Shown here: one piece after another, positions 12,481-24,222 of the stretch
Numbering within the stretch: the stretch's first letter is position 1
How the letters are laid out: the number at the start of each line of letters is the position of its first letter
Assembly: GCA_027924585.1 (NCBI GenBank)
Contig: BSBM01000592.1
Location: 2,170,001 to 2,234,000 of the forward strand
DNA length: 64,000 bases
Direction: 5' to 3'
From: Larix kaempferi
Taxonomy: Eukaryota > Streptophyta > Pinopsida > Pinales > Pinaceae
Program-made: the position numbers and the translations under genes
Notes under the pieces: generated by a model
Seen by the model: the letters and a program-made list of their open reading frames with translations, nothing else
Told to the model about the DNA's origin: nothing
Database searches by the model: none

Positions 12481-12816
12481 TATAAGTTAGTCATATATAC
12501 AGGAGGTTGCATGGTAGTGACAACACTGAGTATGAGAAATGAAGGGATCAAGATGTGCATGTCGTAGTAGCAGGTCTTCTCGTATACATCTTATGACATT
12601 TCTTTCATGGAGGTGGATAACACGTTGAAGTAGGTTTGTTAGATTTGAGAGCAACTGAATAGTTGGGCGAATGCGATTAATTGGAAGCATGGATGGTAAT
12701 TGGAAGCATGCTTCCTTATGTTCATCTATTTGTTGAGAGTAATGGGCAAGTGTAGCTAAGTAGTCCATATCCATTTCTGTTTTGCAGTAGGGAAAAAATA
12801 TGTATATAATGTTACA

Positions 12817-13034
12817 CTCTTTACATGTTATAAGCAAGAAAGAAAACCAAAATTATGTAAAAGCTACTTGTTTGAAACATTATTGAAACAATAAATGGAG
12901 CACATTAAAAGTAAGTAATATAAAACTCTTTACATGTTATCAACAAGAAAGGAAAAATAACATATGCAAAAGCTACTTGTTTGAAACATTGTTGAAAAAA
13001 TAAATGGATTACATTGAAAGTAAGTAATGTAGAC
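12817..13034. repeat. ~109-bp tandem duplication
   Basis: CTCTTTACATGTTAT starts copies at 12,817 and 12,926. Both continue through AAAGCTACTTGTTTGAAAC and a GTAAGTAAT end, with several substitutions and small indels. It lies just downstream of the Helitron helicase end. Confidence 0.85.
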
Positions 13035-13359
13035 TAGAAAAAAAAGCATTTATGTTTGATGGAAAAAAGAGGAGCATCCCATGAAATGGTGTTTGTCTTT
13101 TGTTTTTCAAGTAAGCAATGTTTCTTTGTATTTCTTGTTCTTTCTAGTAAAATATACAATCATGTAAGTAAGAGAAAGAGGGATACGTAAAAAACTATAC
13201 AAGTGGTAGTGATTACAAGTAAAAGAGAGAGTAAAGTAATATTGATGACAGGTATAGGTGTAAAGTGAGAAAATGCAAGTTTTAAGGAAAACGTGGTTGC
13301 AAAGACTTTGCAGCAAGCAAGGTATCCTCTTGGTTTCTACATTGGATGTAGGCATTATC

Positions 13360-15673
13360 TTACATTCAACAATATCTAGAAAATGAGAAAGATGTAGGTT
13401 TGATAAAGATTTATCTCTAGATATTGCAATGAATGTAAGGCCTTGTCAGTCAATGTTTCCAATATCAATTGTTGCATTTTGTAGGGTCTTGCCTTGTGCT
13501 TTATGGATTGTTAAACCCCATGCCATACAGAGTGGTAGTTTCCTCCGTCAGCCCCTTGTTATGGGAGGGTTGGAACATAAGTTGGATTGGAAGCATCCTG
13601 TGGGGGAGCTTTGAAATGGAGGAAATCGATAACAACCAAGGATGGTAAGGTAGGGGGTGATTGTTGGAGTTGTAGACAATGGAAATAACTTTGCTGAGAA
13701 ATCCGTTAACAAGTCCAAATCCAACCCACAAGTTAGATGTCAACATAACCAGTTGACCAACAGAGAGTATAACCTTGAAGTCTAGTTGTTCATCATCTAC
13801 AGATTCGTGATTGTTTCCAGTTTTATACAATGGAAACAATTTTGCTGAAAGATCTGTTAACAAGTCCAGCTCCAACCCACAAGTTAGTTGTCAACATGGG
13901 CCTATTGACCAGGAGAGAGTAGAACCTTGAAGTCTAGTTGTTCATCATATATGAATCTGTGCATGTGTTGCTTCCTTTGTTCTGCATAGCAGCGCGCAAC
14001 TTGCATTTTGAGTTGTTTCAACATTTAACTGTTGTGCAATGCAACAGAGCTATTAGTTTCATACAAGTGGGTGGAATGTTCAAATGCATGATTCTGTTCA
14101 TGTGAAAGGGAGGAGGTTGTCCTTGACATGAAAAGGGTCTAGTCTTCAAGAGTAGGTGTTGCAATGTGAAGGTTGAGGAGGAGTTGGCGAAAGGAAATAT
14201 GAGAAGGGGTGTTCCCTTATTGTCTAAAGATGGTTGAAAGTGTCAAAAAATTGTCAAAGGTACGCCAAATATCATTGCCCCGAGAGTTGTCGGCATACAT
14301 TAGGATGCCTTCAACAAGGGAAATTGTCCAAAATCACTAAGAAGGATGATGGAATGACCATTGAAGGGGCTTGTACGTTGCAAAGGAAAGGCCTCCGATA
14401 AGTGAGCATCAATATTGGTTAATAATTTTGGTCCAATGAAGCTCATCTCATAATGAATATGTATCGAATATGGCGAAGTTGTTCTTGGTGGCTTGAAAGG
14501 GATTGGCCTTCAATAGGGTGCATCTAAGAAATGGGTATGTGAAGGGAAGAATGTATTGTAAGCGCATGTATGTTAAAGAATGCAATGCCAGTTGGAGCAA
14601 AGAGGAGAAATGGGGTAACATTGTTATCGAAGGCAGTGAAGAGTGCAGTTTTAAGGCAAGAAATCAGGTAAGCCTTTCATTTTCCAGCAGTACCTTGGAT
14701 GGCCATTTTTAGAGGGGTGGGATCTACAAAGTTTCTGAAGTGGGAAAGAACTAGGTCAAAGACCATGCATTGAGTGGGAGACAAGGAGTTAGGTAAAGAG
14801 GTGTCTTGGTGTTTTTGAGTGGATGGGCGGTTGAAGTCAATGTTTGATATGGTTATTTTGTGCATCTGTGAAGGGATATGGTTATGGGTCCAATTGTGGT
14901 TCGTGTCAAAGTCACGATGGCCAAGCATGTCAAGTTCATCAACATGGATGTTGTTGCCAAGGTGGAGTTGAGAAAGGAGTTCCCATTCAACCATGTCAGG
15001 GGTAAGGGAAATAGAATTGCATCAGATTTGGAGTGATTAGAGGGACTTGTAGAGGGGTCTTCTTGTATGTGGTCGTCATGCCATGCAATGTATGTATCTT
15101 TAATGTGAATCCAATGAGAATTTATCTCTAATTCCGTGGATCCAATGTCATCAGGTAGGGCACAAAAAGATTTTCATAGGAGGATCTCACTCCAACAAAA
15201 TGATAGGAAGGAATATATGCCAAAGAGTGGAATGGTAGTGAATCAGAGCAGGACGCAAACAATCTTGGAAGGGTTGTTTGGTTTCCATTGGGAGTGCTTT
15301 CTATTAGGAAAGAAGGACCAAGAGCATGCAGCTTCAAGTAGGGTCATTTTATCGAGTGCAGGTGGTATTTGCATGTATGCGGAAATGAAAGTGGTTGATG
15401 GAGGGGTGTCATGTGGGTCATTGAAAACATGATTAAAAAAACTTCGGCTAACATTCAAGGAAACAAAGGAGTGACTATAAAGGGAAGAGGAAGTTCTTAG
15501 AGCATATGGCATGTCTCTTGTGCACTGATGTATGTATCTGCAATGTTTTTTGACATGAAGCACCTAATTGGTTGCAAGACAATTTCATTAGACAGTGCTA
15601 CATGTGCGAGCTGAGAAATCATATCATGGTAGCTTTCTGACTTTGTCTCTTTCTTTGATGCATACTTTGAAAT
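13360..15673 (-). pseudogene. Helitron RepHel, C-terminal half (PIF1-like helicase)
   Basis: Reading down the minus strand, KYISKYASKKE (about 15,640-15,673) is the two-tyrosine region of the Rep nuclease. AQETCHML follows near 15,500, then MVFDLVLSHF and the Walker A remnant IQGTAGK with a stop directly after it (14,677-14,720). A Walker B-like LLSDFGQFP lies near 14,320, and NDIWRTFDNFLTLSTIFRQ near 14,235. MLTSNLWVGFGLVNG (13,730) and a decayed helicase C-terminal motif reach about 13,370. The order matches PIF1-family helicases fused to Helitron Rep proteins. The segment around 13,880-13,960 looks like a partial duplication of the 13,690-13,880 segment. The Walker A lysine region is broken, so no activity is expected. 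Confidence 0.85.
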
Positions 15674-15678
15674 GTATT
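15674..15678 (+). repeat. TSD of solo LTR A (left copy)
   Basis: GTATT here pairs with CTATT at 17,066-17,070, a 5-bp duplication with one substitution. Skipping the insertion and one copy leaves the Rep reading frame continuous. Confidence 0.8.
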
Positions 15679-17065
15679 TGTAATGTCCCAATTTTGACCC
15701 CATTTTATTAAAATGTAAATGATGTAATATTGTTATAAAATCATGGTGAGGAGCTCAAGGCCAAGGCCCTGCCATCGATTTATTGATGCATATGGTTTAC
15801 GCGTTATCCAGGCACAATGGAATTGCAAATATCATGTAAATATGCATTTTAATAAAATACCCACAACTAGCTATGCAATGCAACAAGAGATGGGGGCATG
15901 ATTTTACAAGGAATTGGGAGGGAAAACATTCAAACCCTTGAACCAATCAAGTCAAGTCAAGTGTCAATGAGAGAACCCATAAAACCCTCAACTACCCACG
16001 TTGACTTTTGTACCCAATCATTCATTTCTCCCAAGAGTTGGTTGAGGTAGTTAATACCTTGGGGAATGGGAGGTATGGCTGTCCAAATTCAAGTATGGGA
16101 AAGCCACCCTTCATGGAAAATCATGCGTTTTGCTCTTCGAGGCAAGAAAAAAGCCATGAATTTCTCCCCAAGCCATTACCCATCAACCGGTTTTTCCTCT
16201 CTCATGTTTTTGGAGCTGCCTGGGTGTTTTTCCTCCACGTTTTTCCTGTGTTTCCTTGTTTTTAGCTGGGAAGAGGGCGTTTTTGGTGTTGAAGAACTAT
16301 TGGGAAGAAGGAAGCTCGAATTGGGGTTTCATGGGGGCCATATGGGCCATTTGAAATACTCATAACCTGTGGGAGAAATCGGTTTTGATCCCTGTGGTCG
16401 AATTCCCCTTTCCATAGTCCGTTTTGGTGTGCCCACGATTTGGGGAAAACCCTTGGCCATCCTATTTGTAAATCCCATTGTTGGAAATGTGTATCCATGC
16501 CCAGGTTTTGAGTTTGCTGTGTGTAAGAGAATGTTGGGGTTGAGATGGGTATCTGTTGTTTTGGCTTGAGCTTGAGTGCAAGCATCCAGGGTTTAGATTT
16601 AGCCTGATAAACCCAATTGTGGACTAGATTGGCTTAGATGAAATGATCATTTGGTTGTGTATGAGCTTGAATGTCCCCTTTTCCTTGTAGAAATCACGCC
16701 CAACTCAGGGGTGGTCTCTGATTGCTGAAAGGATACAGGTTTGGAAGATACCTATGGTTGGGTGGAATGTTGCAGTGATATAGCTAGTTGCTTGGGACCA
16801 TCTCACAATAAAGATAAGTGTTTTTCTATTTATGTGTTTTGCCTCTGCAATGTTTTAAATTGATGACTTTTTTTGATATGCTGAATGCATGTGAAATGTG
16901 CGGGGATGATGTTTTAATTATGTTGTGCATATTTGCTTAATTTGCATCTGTACACTTTTGAATTTATGTGTATGAATCTAATGAATGGGCTGAGTTTGTG
17001 TAAAAGCCTAGATTTTGGTATCATGTTCCCTTCCTCGAATTGGGTCCACGGGAGGGGACATTACA
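15679..17065 (+). mobile_element. Solo LTR A (gypsy type, 1,387 bp) inserted in the Helitron Rep gene
   Basis: It begins TGTAATGTCCC and ends GGGACATTACA, so the termini are an 11-bp inverted repeat of the TG...CA type usual for plant gypsy LTRs. It has no coding domain, primer site or second LTR, so it is best read as a solo LTR. Shared blocks (GAGCTCAAGGCCAAGGCCC near the start, CTATGGTTGGGTGGAA and AAAGATAAGT near the end) link it to solo LTR B at 20,641. ORFs inside it (for example 16,008-16,365) are taken as chance. It splits the Rep two-tyrosine motif. Confidence 0.85.
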
Positions 17066-17070
17066 CTATT
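17066..17070 (+). repeat. TSD of solo LTR A (right copy)
   Basis: CTATT, partner of GTATT at 15,674-15,678. Confidence 0.8.
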
Positions 17071-19070
17071 TGAGGACAACATGCCTAGAAAGAACGGGTT
17101 GGCATTCAATGTTAGCTCTCCATATTGAAAGCATGCCAAAGTTGTGGATGTTTAAGAGAGTATCGTTCCTAGCACGGTTGCATGTTTTATGTCCATTTTT
17201 GTCAATGAACAAACAAGATGTAGGTTGTAGATCTAATGCAAACCCATAATGAAATTTAAGGGATGGCCCTTTCTTACAGAGGTAGGAATTCTCTGTACAT
17301 TTTGTGTGTCATTGGACGCAATTGACAAGTTCTTCATAGTCAACCAGTTTATCTGATGCAAGTATGGATGTTGATCCAAGGATGCATGGATCATTTAGAG
17401 TAGAGTGGTGCAAGCCAAGGGTCCGTATGTGGATGGTGTGAGGGTTCCATGCTGTAATAAATTTGTCAAAATAATGGTTTGCAACATCGAACGATGCCAC
17501 ATTCCCCCATTCTAGCTTATCCATATTGGGTGAGTCCGCCAACCATAAGAAAACATGTATATGCACAGAGCCTCGATGTTTTCATTCATATCTACATGGA
17601 AAAAGGAATTATCAGTACAAAAAGGTTAAAGTGTTGAATATGAAAAGCAGGACAAGGAACATGGTTTGTTATAGAACTGCACCAGAAGCCTTTTGTATCG
17701 AGCCCTTTCTGAAGAACTTCTTCAAGGAATATTTTGAATCTATTGTGCATATATTGAGATGCAACATGTGTATTGGTTATAATGTTGTGAATCCTCCATT
17801 GATGGTGTTGATTTGAACTAAGAGGAGGTTGTCCAGGCATGAGTGCATGCAAATCTTGCCACTTGGTGTCAGCTGCACTAAGAGTGAAGAAGAAATTTGG
17901 TTTCCCTTATTGGGTGATCATATCAGTTAGTTGAGCCCTGCTTTTTTTCCAATAGGAGAGTGTCCCACAGAGTGTAGATCCGAATCACATGACCTGATCA
18001 ATGATTCAAGAATCAGGTAGGTATTGTAATTAATGTACAATCTCTAAGATTGTTGGTGGGAAGGTGTCTTCAAGGTTGAGTTCAATTAACATAGAAGAAG
18101 TAACCTAACTACAATGGTGCATCATGAGGTTGTATAAGTAGTAGTGGAATCAAAGATACTAGTTGAATCTATTGTCATGGTATCGAATGAGGTGTAGTGC
18201 ATAGTCAAGCATTCCAAATTCTTGAATGCGTGGATTTGAGCATTGAAACACCTATTGGAAATATGGATGGGAAGGCCATAAAGAGGAGTCCCTCTATGCT
18301 GTACTCATTGATAGGGGGAAATCCTATAGGAGGCCAATCAATGGAAGTTGGAAGTGTGCCCTCTCCTGTGTGTAAGAAGCATCTTATTTCCTTAACCTCG
18401 GTTCTAAAATTAGGTTGTGTGGAAATGAAGGACGATGATTGTAATTCATGGGGTTTAGGGAAGTGGGGTGATGGAACAATAGAAATTGAGCTATGTTCAT
18501 GCAAGAGGGTAGAGTGGGGGATCACTTGGTGAAGGAGGTGGGAGATGTCTATCGATTCCAAAGGCAAAGAATATAATGCATTTGAGTTAAGACGAACATC
18601 CTTGTAGTAGGGGTCATTTGAAATTTTGTATTCAAGAGTAGCAACAAAACGTGAACGACTAACGAATAATTCATATGGCTTGTTTGTAGGGTTTCATTTG
18701 TGGACAAGAAGGATGTCAATGTCTGAAATTAGATGAGGGAGAGAGTTGGAAATGCTGCAAATGTCTTGGGGGAAGCTAATAGTATGACCATAATATTTAT
18801 ATTGTCCGCCATGGGCATGGGTGACTTGTAGGATTGGGTTGACATGAGAAATGAGCATTTCTTCAACTTGAGTAATTCTTGCAAGAATATATGGGTGTAT
18901 TCTAGGGTCCATGTTGTTTGAAAAGGAAACGCAATGTCCTTTTTTCTCCATAGTGCAACAGAACATGCATATGCACCATGCTAGTCGTTTTTGTTCATGC
19001 CAAGGTAAGATTCCATAGATATCGAGCATACATTCATGGGAGAGAGGTGGTCAAGCCTTGAACATTAATT
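17071..19070 (-). pseudogene. Helitron RepHel, N-terminal half (N domain and HUH Rep)
   Basis: From the N-terminus: a cysteine-bearing segment then NNMDPRIHPYI and ITQVEEMLISHVNPILQV (18,830-18,915) and GHTISFPQDI, which match the domain found upstream of Helitron-like N domains. Next comes WPPIGFPPINEYSIEG with AFPSIFP (18,230-18,330), the Helitron_like_N signature. Rep motif 1 reads FFFTLSAADTKWQDLHALMPG across about 17,840-17,905. FKIFLEEVLQKG follows (17,720), then HRGSVHIHVFLWLADSP (17,530-17,575), which carries the metal-binding H-x-H of HUH nucleases, and DYEELVNCVQ (17,310-17,340). Stops and frame changes are frequent. The start near 19,070 is approximate. Confidence 0.85.
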
Positions 19071-19939
19071 TTGTTGTGCTTCACTGAGGGGGGTGGTGGA
19101 TGGATTATGCGCAAGGGAAGTTGCAGTGGAATTGTGGGTTGGGTGTATACCTAGGTTCGTTGAAGGTGTAGATGGAGGAGAGGGTGTAATGGAAGGTGGA
19201 ATAGTTTGGAATGGAGAAGGGGTATGTGTGGGCACAAGTTGACGAACTTCTCTATAAAGAATGTTTTTTTCTTATTGTTTTTCTTTTTGTTTCATGCACA
19301 TACAAGTCTCCTTCATGCATTAATTTGTTCATTGTCATTAATAGGGGGCATACCTACAATAAAAGTGCGAGGTTGTTACGAATCTGAAGGTGGAAATGGT
19401 GGAAGGGAAACATGTTGTATATTAGATCATTGGAGAAGTATATACAAGTATATTGTCAGAAACAAATGAGTTGTACAAAAATAACATAATTTGTCGTAGT
19501 AAAAAGTAGCTCCCACGGTATATTTTGATAAAAAAATGGAATAAGAAAAGAAGAGCATATTCAAAAGTGGCCATGTAGGCTACAAATAGTATTTAAGTCA
19601 ACAATTTTAATTGAAAGTTTGTAATTGTTAACTATGACAAAGCAAAAGGCAAAAGTGCAGGGGAAGTTGGATATCAAAGCATGTGTGCAACTCGATTCTT
19701 CTTGAGGACGGCTTCATAGGTTTCATAAAGGGGAGGGGTTGATGACGACGTAGTTGGAACTTCCTTTGACATGACAATGAACACCTTCAAATGATCAACT
19801 GCATTAAAAGTCTCTTCCTTGAGAGATAATGTGAAAAGTAAGTGTCGAGCAGTGACTGTACTTTTGGGAGAGTTGTTGGTTCATTCAAGAGAAGGCACAA
19901 GTCCTTTGCAGAGACTCCCATGAGTTGACTTGCAACATC

Positions 19940-20252
19940 TTCAAAAGCAAGGATAATTTAAGGGGCGAAATTTAGCCCATGCGCTATTTTTCCATGTTTT
20001 TTTTCCAAAAAAATATTTGTCAATTTGCATTTTTTGAATCCCCATTTTGCCCAATTTTGATAGGGTAAACGTTTTTCACTCTAAAAATTGCTAAATTATT
20101 ATATAAACTATATAAAATCCTTAAATTGAAATAATTTTAGAAAAATATCGCCAAATATTTTATAGTTGACATTTTAAGAATTGGTAAGATTCGCCAAGGT
20201 TTTTAAACTTATAAATAAGTCCGGGTCCTTAAAATTATCCCTGTTCAAAAGC
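19940..20252. mobile_element. Mutator-like MITE, 295 bp (19,949-20,243), with 9-bp TSD
   Basis: TTCAAAAGC at 19,940-19,948 is repeated exactly at 20,244-20,252. The element between them starts AAGGATAATTTAAGG and ends with the near-complement CCTTAAAATTATCCCTG, an imperfect terminal inverted repeat of about 17 bp. A 9-bp duplication is typical of Mutator-like elements. It has no coding capacity. The TSD encodes Ala-Phe-Glu in the RPA1-like frame, and the protein similarity continues directly across the element. Confidence 0.85.
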
Positions 20253-20635
20253 TATGACACCATACAGTTTCCCAGTGGCATTGTGCATATCAAGTTTACG
20301 CATATATTGGTAGTCACACTCTTCAAATTTGCCATCACATTTAGTGCAATGCCACGTGGTAGTTTTGCGGGAAACATTTTTCATGCTTTGAATGCCATCA
20401 ACAAACAGAGGGCATGCAAGGAAATGAAAGTCTTCCATGTTAATATTTGTGATGGTAGCACGTACTGAATACCAACTTGCTTTCTCAGAGGGCTGGAGAG
20501 AGTGCACTTTAGAGATGGTAATTTGTTTGAGCGGTCTAGAAGGAGACAAATTGTATAAGATGTTGAAAAGAATCCATTGTCATGAAACCATGCTTGGAGA
20601 AGAACGATTTCTTCAATACTTAGGTTTATAAGAAG

Positions 20636-22079
20636 GTTGATGTAATACCCCTAGTTTTGACTTGGAATGTATTTATCTAAATTATATAACTTATGTAAAT
20701 ATGCTAGTGCAAATTCCTAGTGTGGAGCTCAAGGCCAAGGCCCAACTAGTGAATGTTTAGGCATGTATGATGTTTATATTTCATTTGGACTATTTAATTG
20801 GCTTTTATGCTGATTTGGAATATTATGTGCATAAATAATAAAATGGTCCAAAATTGGTTGTGTAAAGAGCACCAAAAGGGGCTATGATTCCACCAAGGGG
20901 AAGAGGAAGGGGGTCTATGGGTGACTAAATCCTATGCTGCCATGTGTCGACCTTAGAACTCACCTAAATTCTGTCATGTGATGAGAATAAGCCAAATATC
21001 TCCTTTTTTTGACCATTTTCCAATCATTAATGCATGTGTGGGGTTGGTGGGAAAAGTCACCTCATGTACTTATTGAGCATGGGACTGACTGCACTTTTGT
21101 GATAGTTCTGTCATGACAGAAGTCAGTCTACAGCTGCCAAGAGTCCTTTCTTATACTGCCAGAAGTCATGTCAGTTGTCTTTTCACCATTATCCCATATC
21201 TCTTGGAGTCAAACCTCATTTGTCTCATTCTCTCATGCAGGTTTAGAGGTTTCAGAGCTCTCCATTGCTATCCATGAATTTACCTTTCTATTATGAACCT
21301 AGAAATTCGAATTTGGAGACCTTGTTACAGATTTGGAAGTGGATCATGGTTGTAGGTGAGCAGAATGGTTGGGCAAGATAGGAACCCTTACCCTTGAGTT
21401 ATGTTGCTTGTAGGTGCTTGGGAAGCCATAGTTTGATGCTGCATGAGGTTCTATAGCATCCAATACCAGGTTGGACTTCTTCTATGCACACACTAGCAGC
21501 ACCAGTAAGATGGCTTGCCCAAGAGAACCGTGGATTGGTGAAGGGGATGCCTGAGCTATAAGGGTGTTGTGTGGGGTAGGTATTATGGAAGCCAAGGCTG
21601 TGAGGGTTGAGTAAGACCCCTGTAGTATGAGCATTTGGCTAAGCACATAGAGAAGAATTGGTTGTGGGCTGAGAGATAGAAGCCTATAGGTGTTTCCTTC
21701 GCCCTGGTGGTCTCATAGCCCAGCTTGGGGGTGGCTTCAACAACATAAAGAGTATATGTTGGACTGAATGCCTATGGTTGGGTGGAAAAGTGCTCTTACA
21801 CAGCCTGTTACTTGGATCTGCATTGGATAAAGATAAGTATTTTTATGTATTTAAATATGGAAATGTTTTATTTGATGACTGTAATGTTTATGCTTGTAAT
21901 TGCATATTAGATGTGTGTGTGGATAGATTTGAATTCCACTGTGCATGTTTTATTTACATTTCTACACACATTGAATTGTTGAAAAACATATTATGAACTT
22001 GGGGCAAAAATTGAAAGCCCATATTTTCCCAGCGTCCCCTCCCGATGGTCGGATTGGGTGAGGGGGACGTTATAGTTGA
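20636..22079 (+). mobile_element. Solo LTR B (gypsy type, 20,641-22,074) with perfect TSD GTTGA
   Basis: It begins TGTAATACCCC and ends GGGGGACGTTATA, with GTTGA at 20,636-20,640 and again at 22,075-22,079. At 1,434 bp it is similar in size to solo LTR A and shares several sequence blocks with it in the same order and orientation. It carries no coding domain or primer site. It interrupts the RPA1-like gene just after FNERTIGTISNIN, and the frame continues on the far side when one TSD copy is discounted. Confidence 0.85.
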
Positions 22080-23270
22080 TATTGGAGATAGTTCCAATAG
22101 TCCTCTCATTGAACTATGTAAGGCGAACACCTTTAACTGCAAGGACCGAGGGAGTTTGTAAAGCTCGAAGCGTAGCAAGTTGGGCACCCTCGAAATGGAA
22201 ATGATCTCCACAAAGCATTATGTCTATGTTATAGCCTGATATGTCCCTCATACCAACCCTCATACCAACTATACGGTGGACCATTTTTGAGCCATCTCTT
22301 TTTCGTATAGTTGATGTAGGGGAAACATAAATGACGAGTCCAATAAGTTCAACCATGGAATTGAGGGATGTAGTTTGGTTGTCCTTGATAGACTTAAATT
22401 GGAAGTAATGCAAAGGGATCAAGGGGTATTCCTCTAAGCATGGTTGGATTGTGGAGGAGGATCCTAGGAAAATCTTGATATGGATTTTCAAGTGTTTATA
22501 TGTTGGGTTGGGCAATTTGATTGTGCCATTTGAGACTATGTAGACTTGGCCAGTTTCTATTTGGGCGTATAATTATGTTGCTAAATCATTAAACGGAGAG
22601 AGATGGACCTCATCTCCTAAAGCACTAACAAGGTCAAAGCCAAAGAATTTGCCGGACCATTTTTTATTAGTGTATTCATGGATGTTTGTCTTGGCAATAA
22701 CTTGACCTTGAATGACCAAGTTTTCTTGGAAGGGTTGAGTGATTTGACTATAATAGTAGATACAACATGGGTTAAGGTTGGATTTGGTGAGGAAGGTAGG
22801 CTAAGTGAAGGGGTGCGTGTGTCAAGAATGATGTTTTTGAAATCGAGGAATTGTTTTTGGTGGTGAATTCAGCAGCGAGCAATGTAATAGTCCTCGTAAG
22901 AAGAAGGAAGTTAGAAAAGAGAAGCATAAACCATGTTAGAAGTGGTGGGGGTGCAAAAGGAAATGGGCGAAAAGAAGGAAGGAGAAAGTGAAGTGAAGCA
23001 TACTTTGCATGGTGTAGAATGTTGCATGCACATTTGGTGACTTTGATGATGGACCCTTTTTGTAATTGGCTGCCTTCCACAGTGTTGTATATCGATGGAA
23101 GCAAAATTTGGTGCTTGTGAATCCCATCTGAGATAGAGATACAAAATTATAGAGATATGGAATTAGAGAGCTGACTGGGCTGAAAGAAACAACTTGTAAC
23201 ACTGGGAAGAGGTTAACGAAGCCGTGCACCAATAGTGAAACAACATTTTTGGTTAACAGAGTTTGCAAAA

Positions 23271-24217
23271 GGTAGTGGTGGGCGCTTTATGGAGTATGAA
23301 TATGAGCTGCAAACAAGAGGGAAACAACTAGTATTAAGTTAAATAACTAAAGAGAGGATGGAAAAAGTGAATAAATTGTAGGACAATATGCCAAGTAGAA
23401 GTTAAATGATGCTTTAATGGCTGCTAAATATTGCTTTTCATATTTTTCCATGAGCTCAAAAGGAATGGGGATCTTGTTCACACTGCCATGAGTTCAATAT
23501 GAATGGGGATCAAATGAGAAGATTAAGAGAAAACCGAACATTTGTAAGTACTTTAAAATTTAAACTAGAGTTCCTAATTACAATATGTTTATTCGGTCAC
23601 TGCTTTGTCTTTTTATTCAAATCCAAGAAAGATTGAGTGCAAAGAAACCCTAATTCTAAATATTGCTTGCTAAACAAATATACACAGATGCTCATTGTAT
23701 TTTTGGTAGTCTGTGTTTAATGTTATTTTTTTAATCGATGCAAGTTTTATCATTTAATGTACTATCATTGCTTTCCGGTGCAATAACTAGGGTTAAGAAG
23801 TTCAGTACGTAAATTTTAACGCCACCATGGATGATTGATCTGATAATAAAAATGCATTCGAGTCAAGTTCGCAGCAAGCTACGCCTATGACCACCTCATC
23901 TTATAAATGTAAACACATGGGAATGGGCTAGCACTAATTAATAGTGCAAGTACTTCACATCTTCAATTATTATATCAAAGTGGGCGAGCAAGACTTCAAT
24001 CAAATCGACAAGCAGTCGAACGGATTCCACACGCTTTTTTTTCAGGAAAGAACTTTGTCAATCATAGATGGAATTTTCATTTCCTGTTAAACTGGGTGAG
24101 CAATAAGCACCCACATTTAGTGTTTCTGCTAAATTGTTAAATTGTTAAAATAGCTAGCATCCATAAGTGCAGGTAGTGTTTCTGTTGGACTGATGGTTGG
24201 ATCAGATCCAAGGGTTG
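23271..24217. other. Unannotated interval between Helitron and copia
   Basis: Nothing recognisable. It should contain the 5' end of the Helitron, but the terminal TC could not be fixed. Confidence 0.4.
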
Positions 24218-24222
24218 ATATC

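Larger units (their letters stand above)
13360..23270 (-). mobile_element. Decayed autonomous Helitron, coding core (RPA1-like gene plus Rep-helicase), with three insertions
   Basis: Two minus-strand genes are arranged as in plant autonomous Helitrons: an RPA1-like gene (23,270 to 19,640), then a Rep/helicase gene (about 19,070 to 13,360). Helitrons transpose by rolling-circle replication using an HUH endonuclease with two tyrosines and a PIF1-like helicase; in plants they often also carry RPA-like single-strand-binding proteins. Both genes are full of stops and frameshifts, so the copy is dead. Two solo LTRs (15,679-17,065; 20,641-22,074) and a 295-bp MITE (19,949-20,243) interrupt it. The true ends (5' TC, 3' hairpin plus CTRR) were not located; the given limits are those of recognisable coding sequence. 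Confidence 0.85.
19640..23270 (-). pseudogene. RPA1-like single-strand DNA-binding protein of the Helitron
   Basis: Minus-strand blocks follow the RPA1 large-subunit order. N-terminal OB domain: ISISDGIHKHQILLPSIYN then GSQLQKGSIIKVTKCACNI, 23,000-23,140. DBD-A: FFGFDLVSALGDEVHLSPFND, 22,570-22,650. DBD-B: MVELIGLVIYVSPTSTIRKR, 22,300-22,360. The linker FNERTIGTISNIN lies at 22,075-22,115. DBD-C with a zinc-finger remnant: ACPLFVDG...TWHCTKCDG, 20,320-20,420. The C-terminal DVASQLMGVSAKDL is at 19,900-19,945. Without the two insertions the length is close to the ~620 residues usual for RPA1. One of the four expected zinc-finger cysteines is absent (QSMKNV). Two insertions fall in it: solo LTR B between DBD-B and DBD-C, and a MITE in DBD-C. 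Confidence 0.85.

Noticed and set aside
16008-16585. ORFs of 85-107 codons on both strands
   Set aside because: They lie inside solo LTR A and overlap each other; no similarity to proteins.
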